Positions 57,011 to 64,000 of a stretch of DNA of 64,000 nt are shown here, one piece after another (within the stretch, counting starts at the first letter, position 1; every line of letters starts with the position of its first letter). A program made the translations under genes and the position numbers. Location: positions 1 to 64,000 of the forward strand of contig NZ_JAGKSP010000018.1 of NCBI RefSeq assembly GCF_017942085.1, given 5' to 3'. Source of the stretch: Paenibacillus lignilyticus (lineage in GTDB: Bacteria; Bacillota; Bacilli; Paenibacillales; Paenibacillaceae). The notes under the pieces were generated by a model. The model was not told the DNA's origin. It searched no databases and worked only from the letters and a program-made list of their open reading frames with translations.

Positions 57011-57874
57011 ATGATAACAAGAACCATCGATGGCGTTTCCTTCGGATTGAAAGAAGATTTTGACTTTGATTTTCTTTGCGAATACGGCAAGGTCTTTGCC
57101 GTATTCGATAAGCAGGATTCGGGATACCTGTGCTTTGGCGTTCAGAGCGAGAACGAGAACGAGAACAAGAGCAAGAGCGAGAACGAGAGCAAGAGCGAGA
57201 ACAGGAAGCTGTTCTTGAAAATGGCCGGTGCTGCCACATTAGAGAGTAATGTCAGTCCGGAAGCAGCCATCGCTCGACTTCGGTCCACCATAGTTGTTTA
57301 TGAGGATTTACGTCATCCGGTGCTCATTGATATGATCGCGCACAAGGAAATTCCCGGTGGCTATCTGACGGTCTATGAGTGGTTCGAAGGCGAGTGTATG
57401 GGCAGACAATATCAGTCTCATGATAAATTCTTAGCTTTGCCGATTGAAGAGAAGTTGGCGATCTACAGAGACCTCTTGCTATTTCACATTCATACCAACA
57501 ATTGCGGTTATATCGCCTTAGATTTCTACGATGGCAGTATCATGTATGACTTCCGCACGCAACGGACCATGGTTTGCGACATTGAAGTGTACAGCAAGAG
57601 ACCCGTAGTCAATACGATGGGGCGAATGTGGGGATCCAGTCGGTACATGTCTCCGGAAGAATTCCAGCTAGGCGCCGAGATTGATGAACGCTCCAATGTT
57701 TTCGTAATGGGGGCCACCGCATTTCAGTTGATGGGCGGCGGTATGGACCGTTCTATCGCTAAATGGCAAGCTTCCGAGAAGCAGTACCTCGCAGCTCTAC
57801 GCGCGGTTAGCGCGGAGAAAGACGATCGGTATCCAACCATCGCTGACTACTACGAGGTTTGGACGAACGCTTAG
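57011..57874 (+). CDS. Kinase-like protein with repeat insert
   Basis: 287 residues of protein-kinase fold. Lys70 in RKLFLKMAG fits the ATP lysine, Asp171 in GYIALDFYDGSIMYDF the catalytic loop, Asp190 in MVCDIEVY the DFG place and SPEEF the APE motif. The HRDxKxxN loop is changed: Tyr at +2 and Ser176 at +5. A simple repeat of Ser/Glu/Asn/Lys residues (46-65) is inserted before the ATP lysine, within the N-lobe. It may phosphorylate a protein or small molecule, or be a pseudokinase. AGGAGG is 5 bases before ATG. Single gene. Confidence 0.8.
   Translation: MITRTIDGVSFGLKEDFDFDFLCEYGKVFAVFDKQDSGYLCFGVQSENENENKSKSENESKSENRKLFLKMAGAATLESNVSPEAAIARLRSTIVVYEDLRHPVLIDMIAHKEIPGGYLTVYEWFEGECMGRQYQSHDKFLALPIEEKLAIYRDLLLFHIHTNNCGYIALDFYDGSIMYDFRTQRTMVCDIEVYSKRPVVNTMGRMWGSSRYMSPEEFQLGAEIDERSNVFVMGATAFQLMGGGMDRSIAKWQASEKQYLAALRAVSAEKDDRYPTIADYYEVWTNA
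57143..57204. repeat. In-frame hexanucleotide repeat inside the kinase gene
   Basis: About ten GAGAAC/GAGAGC/AAGAGC units encode alternating Glu/Lys and Asn/Ser. Units of six bases keep the frame, so copy changes would alter length of a surface loop without breaking the gene. Confidence 0.85.
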
Positions 57875-57880
57875 CGAATG

Positions 57881-58165
57881 TGCGGTAACTGGTACCTCTC
57901 TTGGTGGCTGCTCTCTCGCTTTCCCACCAAGTGCGGTAACCAGTACCTCTCTTAAAGCTACTTTCCCGCTTTCCCGTCAGTGTGCGGTAACCAGTACCTC
58001 TCTTTACGGCTACTCGCTCGCTTTCCCGCCAATGTGCGGTAACCAGTGCCTCTCTTGCAGCTTCTCCCTCGCTTTCCCGCCAGTGTGCGGTAACCAGTAC
58101 CTCTCTTGCAGCTACTTTCCCCCTTTCCCGCCACTGTGCGGTAACCAGTACCTCTCTTGCGGACA
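57881..58165. repeat. 51-bp tandem repeat, six copies
   Basis: TGCGGTAACCAGTACCTCTC-like units start at 57881, 57932, 57983, 58035, 58086 and 58137, giving steps of 51, 51, 52, 51 and 51. Each contains the half-palindrome GGTA-five bases-TACC and a pyrimidine-rich tail (CTTTCCCGC). It fills the gap between the kinase stop and the next terminator. No gene is visible in it; the last copy is partial. Confidence 0.9.
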
Positions 58166-58185
58166 GCTTCTAATCACTCTCTAAA

Positions 58186-58226
58186 CGACAAAGAAATGTT
58201 GCCCTGGAGGCAACATTTCTTTGTCG
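58186..58226. terminator. Strong stem-loop between the tandem repeat and the aldo/keto reductase gene
   Basis: An 18-bp perfect stem (58186-58203 with 58209-58226) with a five-base loop. The minus-strand side is followed by TTTAG, so it probably ends the reductase transcript, and it could also end kinase transcripts that cross the repeat. Confidence 0.8.
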
Positions 58227-58250
58227 CATATTCCGCTGGGCGAACCCATC

Positions 58251-59096
58251 TTAGAAATCGAAGTTGTCCGGGTCCGGGCCAATGCGAAGGTTCTGGTTCA
58301 GCTGGTCAATGCGAGCCACCTCACCGCTCGAGAGCTCAAAATCAAACAGCGACGCATTCTCGATGATGCGATGTTCCTTCGTTGACTTCGGAATCGTCAC
58401 AATGCCATGCTGCAGATCCCAACGCAGGATGACTTGAGCAATCGATTTGTTATGAGCGTCGGCGATTTCTTTTAACACAGGATGCTCCAGCAGTTGGCCT
58501 TGCATTAACGGAGACCACGCTTCGATTCGAATGCCATGCTCCGCGCAGAATCGTCTTAGCTCCTGCTGCGACAATTGCGGGTGGAGCTCTACCTGGTTCA
58601 CCATTGGTGTAACCGTCGCATCTTTCATCACATCTTCAAGATGATGGATTTGGAAATTGCTCACGCCAATCGCTCGTACTCGGCCCTCTTTGTAGAGCGT
58701 TTCGAGTGCCCGCCAAGCTTCTTTGTATTTACCTTTCACCGGCCAATGGATGAGATACAGATCGAGATAATCGAGGCCTAGTTTTGCTAAGCTAGTCTCA
58801 TAAGCAGCCAGCGCAGCCTCGTAGCCCAAGTCGGCATTCCACACCTTCGACGTCACGAACAGCTCATCCCTGGCGATCCCGGACTCCGATATCGCTTCTT
58901 GAATGCCCTGCCCCACACTTTGCTCGTTCCCGTAAATGGCTGCTGTATCTACACTGCGATAGCCCTGTTTAATCGCTGTTTTGACAGCTTGGACAAGCTC
59001 ATCCCCTTCCGCCACTTGAAATACGCCGAGGCCCAGCCAAGGCATCTTCACACCGTTGTGTAATGTTGTTGTATCCTGTACATGTTTCGAAATCAT
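58251..59096 (-). CDS. Aldo/keto reductase
   Basis: 281 residues. Catalytic tetrad Asp50, Tyr55, Lys84 and His117 in SVDTAAIYGNE, VTSKVWN and LIHWPVKG; NADPH-binding IPKSTKEHRIIENASLFDF near the end. Close in type to B. subtilis YvgN/YtbE, which reduce methylglyoxal and other aldehydes. AGGAGG is 8 bases before ATG. It follows the MFS gene by 24 bases, so both probably answer to HxlR and toxic carbonyl stress. Confidence 0.92.
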   Translation of the reverse strand: MISKHVQDTTTLHNGVKMPWLGLGVFQVAEGDELVQAVKTAIKQGYRSVDTAAIYGNEQSVGQGIQEAISESGIARDELFVTSKVWNADLGYEAALAAYETSLAKLGLDYLDLYLIHWPVKGKYKEAWRALETLYKEGRVRAIGVSNFQIHHLEDVMKDATVTPMVNQVELHPQLSQQELRRFCAEHGIRIEAWSPLMQGQLLEHPVLKEIADAHNKSIAQVILRWDLQHGIVTIPKSTKEHRIIENASLFDFELSSGEVARIDQLNQNLRIGPDPDNFDF

Positions 59097-59120
59097 AAGA
59101 AAAACCTCCTGTATTTATGT

Positions 59121-60374
59121 TTAGTATGATGTAGATGTAGATGTAGTTGTAGTTGTAGACGAAGTAACAGATCCGGATTCCGATGCAGCACTTGCTTCGG
59201 CTCTCCGCTCCAAGACGCGCGCTCTCCCCGTTAAGATAACCGCTCCGAAGACCATCAATGCTCCAACCCATGCGGTATGAACAAGCCCGATAGAGTCCGT
59301 CACGACGCCGCCCATAAAGGCGCCAATCGCAATGCCCGCATTAAACGCGGCAATATTAACAGCAGACGCGACATCAACCGCTTTGGGCGCATAACGTTCA
59401 GCCAAAAGCACGACATATACTTGTAGGCCCGGCACGTTCATGAAAGCCAGCAGCCCCATGAAGAAAATCGTAATCAGCGCCGCAATTTTAAACGGGACGG
59501 TGAACGTTAAGACGAGCAGCACGATGGATTGCAAAATAAACATAAAGAACAATGCAGACACCGGCTTGCGGTTGGCCGCCTTACCTCCAATAACGTTGCC
59601 GATCGCAATAGCCACGCCATATACGAGCAGAATGACCGCGATCGTCGTATCTTTAAATCCGGTTATATCGTGAAGCAACGGGGATAAATAAGTGAAGACG
59701 ACAAAGGTGCCCCCGTATCCAATTGCGGTGATGGAGAATGCCAGCAGCAGCCGTCCATTCGTGACTAGCTTAAGCTGCTCGCGAAACGGCGTACGGCTCC
59801 CTTTGCGCATATTCGCAGGAATCAAGATCAAGTTGGCGATCAAGGCAATGATGCCGATCACGACGATCCCAATAAAGGCAGCCCGCCAGCCCCATTCTTG
59901 ACCGATCAATGTCCCGAGCGGCACGCCTGTAACGGTCGCCACGGTAAGCCCGGAGAACATAATCGCAATAGCGCTCGCTCTGCGGTTCTCAGGTACGAGA
60001 TCAGCCGCAATAGTGGAGCCGATCGACATGAAGATGCCGTGCGCGAAAGCAGAGACCACGCGAGCTGCGAGCAGAATGCCGATCCCGCCGGCCCCTGCCG
60101 CAAGACTGTTTCCCGCAATGAAGACAAGCATGATCCATAACAGCAAAGTTTTGCGCGGAATACCAGTCGTTAAGGTAGTCAATATTGGAGCTCCCAACGT
60201 TACTCCAAGCGCATATATAGTTACCGTTAAAGCGGATGTAGTCACAGATATGTTCAAGTCTTTCGAGACCAGAGGCAGCAGCCCCACGCTGATAAACTCC
60301 GTCGTCCCGATTGCGAAAGCGCTTATGGCAAGCGCAAGCAGGGCTAATGTACTTCTTTTCTTATCGAGTGGCAA
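59121..60374 (-). CDS. MFS efflux transporter (AraJ/YdhP-like)
   Basis: 417 residues, 12 helices, with the family opening GTTEFISVGLLPLVSKDLNI and GVPLGTLIGQEWGWRAAF. TTG start, with GAAGG 8 bases upstream. The last 20 or so residues are a Ser/Thr-rich tail (SGSVTSSTTTTTSTSTSY) encoded by hexamer-like repeats. First gene of the pair with the aldo/keto reductase. Divergent from hxlR; the shared region holds operators. Confidence 0.9.
   Translation of the reverse strand: MPLDKKRSTLALLALAISAFAIGTTEFISVGLLPLVSKDLNISVTTSALTVTIYALGVTLGAPILTTLTTGIPRKTLLLWIMLVFIAGNSLAAGAGGIGILLAARVVSAFAHGIFMSIGSTIAADLVPENRRASAIAIMFSGLTVATVTGVPLGTLIGQEWGWRAAFIGIVVIGIIALIANLILIPANMRKGSRTPFREQLKLVTNGRLLLAFSITAIGYGGTFVVFTYLSPLLHDITGFKDTTIAVILLVYGVAIAIGNVIGGKAANRKPVSALFFMFILQSIVLLVLTFTVPFKIAALITIFFMGLLAFMNVPGLQVYVVLLAERYAPKAVDVASAVNIAAFNAGIAIGAFMGGVVTDSIGLVHTAWVGALMVFGAVILTGRARVLERRAEASAASESGSVTSSTTTTTSTSTSY
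59127..59159. repeat. Hexamer-type repeat at the end of the MFS gene
   Basis: GATGTA/GTTGTA units in tandem (about five) encode the Ser/Thr tail on the minus strand. Confidence 0.75.
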
Positions 60375-60446
60375 GTGAGATGCCTTCTTTCGTTTGATAT
60401 TCCCGGCCGGTAAGTGCTACTATAGGTGAAATAAGTTTGTATGAAC

Positions 60447-60507
60447 AGTACGTACTTTAAAGTGATATAGGCACTTCTAAGTACTATACGCACTAAAAAG
60501 TGCCTAT
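60447..60507. promoter_or_regulatory. Candidate HxlR operators in the divergent region
   Basis: The palindrome AGTACGTACT (60447-60456) is followed by a perfect 10-bp inverted repeat, ATAGGCACTT (60467-60476) with AAGTGCCTAT (60498-60507), and related AAGTAC/GCACT half-sites between them. Similar symmetric sites are bound by HxlR-family regulators. Confidence 0.6.
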
Positions 60508-60529
60508 TAGGTTCGGGGAGGAACGGCCA

Positions 60530-60922
60530 TTGCTCAAGAAGAAATACAACATCTCCGTGGAAGCGACGCTGGAGGTAATCGGCGGAAAATGGAAATGCGT
60601 CATCCTTTGTCATCTGACGCATGGCAAGAAACGAACGAGTGATTTCAGACGCCTCATGCCGGGCATCACGCAGAAGATGTTAACGCAGCAGCTCAGGGAA
60701 TTAGAGCATGACGGCATCGTGAATCGGATCAGCTACAACCAGGTTCCGCCTAAAGTGGAATACGAGCTCAGCGACTATGGCTGGAGCTTGGAAGCCATCT
60801 TAAATGCACTGTGCAATTGGGGAGACACGCATATTATTAAAGAGTATGGCGATCGATCCGCTGTGCTGGAGGATAGCATTCTGAATAATAAAGACAGTCA
60901 CATAGAAAGCCCCCTCGTATAG
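60530..60922 (+). CDS. HxlR family transcriptional regulator
   Basis: 130 residues, winged helix: VIGGKWKCVILCHLTHGKKR, RRLMPGITQKMLTQQLRELE and the wing VPPKVEYELSDYG. HxlR proteins respond to aldehydes, quinones or redox stress and often repress a divergent gene, here probably the MFS-reductase pair. TTG 60530 is fixed by GGGGAGG 8 bases upstream. No Cys near the N-terminus, though Cys residues in KWKCVILC are candidates for sensing. Confidence 0.93.
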   Translation: MLKKKYNISVEATLEVIGGKWKCVILCHLTHGKKRTSDFRRLMPGITQKMLTQQLRELEHDGIVNRISYNQVPPKVEYELSDYGWSLEAILNALCNWGDTHIIKEYGDRSAVLEDSILNNKDSHIESPLV

Positions 60923-61010
60923 TTAGAATTCCAAATCAAGTTTTTGGAGTACACTTGCCAATCGCCAAGCTAGCCCAGTCAACTTTCCAAGCTTCCGGAG
61001 TCCTCGCCGC

Positions 61011-61150
61011 TCTAACGAATTGTAGAAGCCTTATTTTGTTTAAAATGGCACCTTCAAAATTCTAACGAATCATAGAGGTCTTATTTAGCAGAATGAAGCA
61101 GAAATGCTGGGGTTTTGGAACAAATAAGACCTGTACGATTCGTTAGAATT
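61011..61150. repeat. Intergenic inverted repeat family around TTCTAACGAAT
   Basis: TCTAACGAAT occurs at 61011 and 61061, and its reverse complement at 61138-61147. Arms at about 61058-61086 and 61121-61150 pair over nearly 30 bases (TTCTAACGAATC and AGGTCTTATTT), around a 34-base loop. The same core is at 10258-10270 beside the YpsA-like gene. No gene is here; the frame 61085-61312 on the minus strand is repeat plus terminator. Confidence 0.75.
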
Positions 61151-61205
61151 TCCAATACCTGCATTAGCTACGTGGAAGTGCTCCGGAGTTCGTTCGTTTT
61201 CCAAG

Positions 61206-61267
61206 CCAAACTGCAACAACGCGCACCGATTGAGTATCGATGCGCGTTGTTGCAGTTTGGTTTTTTT
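61206..61267 (+). terminator. Long stem-loop terminator downstream of hxlR
   Basis: Arms from 61206 and up to 61260 pair over 20 or more bases (CCAAACTGCAACAACGCGCA) and end in seven T on the plus strand. 280 bases from the hxlR stop, beyond the inverted repeat. Confidence 0.85.
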
Positions 61268-61314
61268 AATTGTCTTGCTTGACGAGGGCATGACCAATAG
61301 AGGAGCTTTCATTT

Positions 61315-63057
61315 TTATTTCAGCTCGACAGCTGCTTTGTAGTCCGGCTTATAGGTTGTTGCAAAGAATGCGTTAAGAATCGAAAATGGCAGTACACTCA
61401 AAGCAATAACAAGCGGCGTGATGGGCATCATAAACATGACGAAGATCAGCCAGCCTACCGGTACATAAAGCACCAAGATGCCGAAACCGAGCACGGACGA
61501 TGCAACCATCCGTCCTATACGATGCCTATCCATCAGGGCGACAATCAACATGCCCAGTGTCGATAAGGCAAATACGTAACTCAGCTCAACGAACAAGAGT
61601 ACGGTTCCGATTGTGAGCAGCAGTTGAATCGGCAGCAAGCCAGCCAGCGCTTCGGCAAGCGATTGACTCCGCATCCTGAAGTACATGACAGCAAAGATGA
61701 TTAAGCTAAGTACAACGAACAGGCAGAGAAATACATCGTCATTATTCGTCCGTTTGCTCAGCCCCATCATCTGTGTCGCGAATAAGACGAGTCCCCAGCT
61801 CAGCAGTCCCATGCCCCCTATCATCCCGGCAAACCAGCCCGTGCCAATAAGGATTTGACGCAGCTGAACCCTGCCCTGCCGAAGCTGCATCAATAACCAG
61901 AATAAAGAAGCGAATACTGCCGATGCGGCTATGAAATAAGCGACTATATCAGTCATGACTACAAGATGGCCGGGCAAGAAAGTGAAGAAGACACTATCCC
62001 TCGTTGAACTGCCTGCCCCTCCAATCTGCTCATGCCCTGCGGCATACTCAGCCATTTCCATGGCAGTCTGCAAGAAGTTATAAGCCGTGCCGCGATCCAG
62101 ATTTTCAACGTTATCCGTCATTCGGTGATAATGCTCCACGCCTTCTGCCACTGCGAAATTAAGCCCCGAATATCCCGCATCCATAAAGAAGGTCAAATCC
62201 GTGCCGTTGGGCATTTTGCGGTACAGCCCCGTTGTGAATGAGAACGCAATCGGATGAGAGCTTGCCGCTTGAAAATGCCGCAAAAGCCCATGGTTCGGCG
62301 CAGAGGTCTCAAACATGAGCAGGCCCCCGCGATCCCCGCGCGCATCGAAATTAATGGCAAGATCAATCTTACTCGTAAGCTCCGGATGCGACTTCACGAA
62401 AGCTTTTGCACCCAACGCGCTCTCCTCCTCCCCATCCGTAAACAGGAAGTAGAGATCATTCTTCAGCAGCTCGGGGCGGCTCCCTTGTTCGCGCATGACT
62501 TCCAACAGGGAACTTACGGAAACCATATCGTCGGCCGCACCGAGGGCCTTGTCCTCACTGTCGTAATGAGCCAGCATGAGGACGCCGCGGTCCGTGTCAG
62601 GCGCGTCCAGTTTCACCCAAATATTGCTCAAGGCCAGATCTTTCAATGGCGGTCCTTCTCTGTGAATAACTTCAACCGTTTTACTTCCCGGAGCAGGCTT
62701 CTTGTCTCCCGACGAAGATTTCTCCTTTTCAATTCGAACCTCTCTCGGCGGTCCATCCTGGGCCAGATGCTCCGCTTCCAAGTCGGCGGCCGTGTACACT
62801 TCCTCGTCTACGGTCGGTTCCAAGCCCATGTCTCGAATTTGCCCCAGTAGATGGGCTCGTACGGCTTCCAGCTCCTTGGAGCCGGATGGATGCGGCGCGA
62901 CGGTCATGGCTGTCAAATTGGCAAGCATCCGTTGAAAAGCCGGATAATCCGCACCGGATTCCGATGGCGGTGACGGCGGCCGCATTTGCAGAAAACCGAT
63001 CCAGAGCCCCGCGATAACTACGATAAGCATAATTACCATCGCTATTCGTTTATTCAT
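61315..63057 (-). CDS. M28 family zinc peptidase with membrane domain
   Basis: 580 residues. An N-terminal anchor (5-24), then an extracytoplasmic M28 domain with zinc ligands and base: His164 in LAHYDSED, Asp176 in GAADDM, Glu210/211 in DGEEE, Asp238 in NFDARGD and His311 in EHYHRMTD. Six to seven helices follow (about 360-570). The layout resembles eukaryotic ERMP1/Fxna and other bacterial aminopeptidases with a membrane half. A charged linker (about 95-125) interrupts the start of the domain. Divergent from padR; no minus-strand terminator is obvious. Confidence 0.88.
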   Translation of the reverse strand: MNKRIAMVIMLIVVIAGLWIGFLQMRPPSPPSESGADYPAFQRMLANLTAMTVAPHPSGSKELEAVRAHLLGQIRDMGLEPTVDEEVYTAADLEAEHLAQDGPPREVRIEKEKSSSGDKKPAPGSKTVEVIHREGPPLKDLALSNIWVKLDAPDTDRGVLMLAHYDSEDKALGAADDMVSVSSLLEVMREQGSRPELLKNDLYFLFTDGEEESALGAKAFVKSHPELTSKIDLAINFDARGDRGGLLMFETSAPNHGLLRHFQAASSHPIAFSFTTGLYRKMPNGTDLTFFMDAGYSGLNFAVAEGVEHYHRMTDNVENLDRGTAYNFLQTAMEMAEYAAGHEQIGGAGSSTRDSVFFTFLPGHLVVMTDIVAYFIAASAVFASLFWLLMQLRQGRVQLRQILIGTGWFAGMIGGMGLLSWGLVLFATQMMGLSKRTNNDDVFLCLFVVLSLIIFAVMYFRMRSQSLAEALAGLLPIQLLLTIGTVLLFVELSYVFALSTLGMLIVALMDRHRIGRMVASSVLGFGILVLYVPVGWLIFVMFMMPITPLVIALSVLPFSILNAFFATTYKPDYKAAVELK

Positions 63058-63176
63058 ACTTCCTCCCCCTGCAATTCATCTACAGCTATGATAGCTCAGA
63101 ATCGGTTAAATTTTGGTAAAACGTTCAATGTTCGCGAGATGTCCGCCCGTTTTCCGATATTTGAGCGCAAACTATA

Positions 63177-63205
63177 TTGACACTCGATATATCCGGGAGT
63201 ATTAT
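63177..63205 (+). promoter_or_regulatory. Strong SigA-type promoter of padR
   Basis: Perfect TTGACA (63177-63182), 17-base spacer, TATTAT (63200-63205). Confidence 0.75.
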
Positions 63206-63236
63206 ATCGCTATAAGATATATCGACTGGCGATATA
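63185..63236. promoter_or_regulatory. Candidate PadR operators
   Basis: Four copies of CGATATA or its complement lie at 63185-63191, 63203-63209, 63218-63224 and 63230-63236. The first two form an inverted pair across the promoter spacer and -10 box, so a bound dimer would block RNA polymerase. Confidence 0.6.
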
Positions 63237-63257
63237 AGTACGAAGGGAGTGAACCCT

Positions 63258-63590
63258 ATGGTCAAAGATTCCTTGCCCCTTACAGAAGCCTTTTATTACA
63301 TTCTTGTGGCGCTGCATATAGCGCCTTCCCACGGTTACGGAATTATGCAGGACGTCGAGAAGATGAGCGGCGGCCGGGTGAAGATCGGGGCGGGCACGCT
63401 CTATACGGCACTTAACACCTTGCTGAACAAAGGGCTCATTACGCCATTCCCCGCACCGGATGGCCTCGATCCAAGGCGGAAGATGTATGCCGTCACAGAG
63501 GACGGCAAGACAGCCGTAGCTGCCGAGATGCTTCGATTAGAAGAGCTTCTGAGAGCCGGACAGCTGGCTCAAATTTCATTCAAGGAGTGA
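63258..63590 (+). CDS. PadR family transcriptional regulator
   Basis: 110 residues. Winged helix HGYGIMQDVEKMSGGRVKIG then GTLYTALNTLLNKGLI, with DPRRKMYAVTEDGK as the wing. PadR proteins paired with a DUF2812 gene are common in Bacillota and regulate that gene themselves. ATG 63258 has AAGGGAG 8 bases before it; a GTG at 63249 is inside that site. Overlapping regulation is likely from the operators upstream. Confidence 0.93.
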   Translation: MVKDSLPLTEAFYYILVALHIAPSHGYGIMQDVEKMSGGRVKIGAGTLYTALNTLLNKGLITPFPAPDGLDPRRKMYAVTEDGKTAVAAEMLRLEELLRAGQLAQISFKE

Positions 63591-63596
63591 TCTGAG

Positions 63597-64000
63597 ATGA
63601 AACCAAACACGGAGAAAAAGTATCGGTTGAACCTGAGCTGGGATTACGAGAATGAGGAAAAGTGGATGAACGAGCAATCCGCTCGCGGCCTGCATCTCCG
63701 GAAACCCGGTTTCTTGAGCAGTACCTTCGTTCGAGATGAGACCGTAAGATATACCTATTGCCTGGACTATCAAGCGGGTCTGACGAAGAAGAACGGCAAG
63801 CTCCAGGAATATATTGAGCTGTACCGGGATGCGGGCTGGGAGTACATGACCTCCTACGGAGGAATTTGGCACTATTTTCGCAGAGAGTGGGAGCCCGGAG
63901 AGATGCCTCGTCTATACTCCGACCGCGATTCGCTTGCCGCGCATTATAAGCAAATTCAGCGTGCAATGGGCTTGATGCTGCTCCTGAATTTTGGATTATG
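63597..64000 (+). CDS. DUF2812 domain protein, cut by the window end
   Basis: The first 134 residues are visible: KPNTEKKYRLNLSWDYENEE, KWMNEQSARGLHLRKPGFLS, RDETVRYTYCLDYQ, and GWEYMTSYGGIWHYFRREW, typical of DUF2812, which is usually followed by membrane helices; the last visible residues (MGLMLLLNFGL) begin one. AAGGAG is 9 bases before ATG and overlaps the end of padR. Function unknown; probably membrane-bound. Part missing at the C-terminus. Confidence 0.88.
   Translation, partial: MKPNTEKKYRLNLSWDYENEEKWMNEQSARGLHLRKPGFLSSTFVRDETVRYTYCLDYQAGLTKKNGKLQEYIELYRDAGWEYMTSYGGIWHYFRREWEPGEMPRLYSDRDSLAAHYKQIQRAMGLMLLLNFGL

Overview
The window looks like chromosome of a Gram-positive, low-to-mid GC Bacillota bacterium, most likely a Paenibacillus or close relative (Paenibacillaceae). 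This rests on gene content and style, not on a marker gene: strong AGGAGG-type ribosome binding sites with frequent GTG/TTG starts, Bacillus-like mmg, nup-deo and queF genes, a YesMN-type two-component system next to sugar ABC genes without an ATPase, and a giant tandem-95 surface protein. There are no rRNA, tRNA, CRISPR, prophage or transposase genes in view.

Layout. 1-630: non-coding repeats (hairpins with T-rich loops, a 120-bp direct repeat with a palindrome, a hexanucleotide run). 633-6005: a response regulator-PP2C phosphatase, a class 3 lipase, a YjbR-like and a MEKHLA protein, two small proteins, and a TPR-GH26-Ig glycoside hydrolase. 6252-13030: a VanY-type carboxypeptidase, a nucleoside hydrolase divergent from an AraC regulator, DUF1904 and YpsA-like proteins, a metallophosphoesterase with MgtC, and a HisJ-like phosphatase. 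13257-15074: a KimA-like potassium permease. 15236-15790: a second array of the hairpin repeats seen at the left end. 15886-24072 (minus strand): a seven-gene operon joining beta-oxidation (two acyl-CoA dehydrogenases, thiolase, hydroxyacyl-CoA dehydrogenase) to the methylcitrate cycle (prpB, prpC, prpD), comparable with the mmg operon of Bacillus subtilis. 24220-36638: an ankyrin protein, two DinB proteins, a TPR glycosyltransferase, the 2259-residue tandem-95 protein, and queF with an MFS transporter. 36698-43197 (minus): nupNOPQ-deoR-deoC for nucleoside uptake and deoxyribose phosphate breakdown, with a hairpin after nupN that probably lowers expression of the downstream genes.

43698-58226: an MFS transporter, a CBS protein, a small XRE/membrane-protein cassette, then a seven-gene sugar sensing and uptake operon (YesN-like regulator, YesM-like kinase, membrane-anchored RbsB-like protein, two solute-binding lipoproteins, two permeases), and a kinase-like gene with an in-frame hexanucleotide repeat followed by a 51-bp tandem repeat. 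58251-64000: an aldo/keto reductase with an MFS efflux pump divergent from an HxlR regulator, a long intergenic inverted repeat, an M28 membrane peptidase, and a PadR regulator with a DUF2812 gene cut by the window end.

The most unusual content is the set of repeat families between genes, the acyl-CoA dehydrogenase without a visible catalytic glutamate, the acidic insert in the methylcitrate synthase, the duplicated block in the tandem-95 gene, and the kinase gene with repeats inside and behind it. All functions are inferred from reading the sequence; no database search was run.
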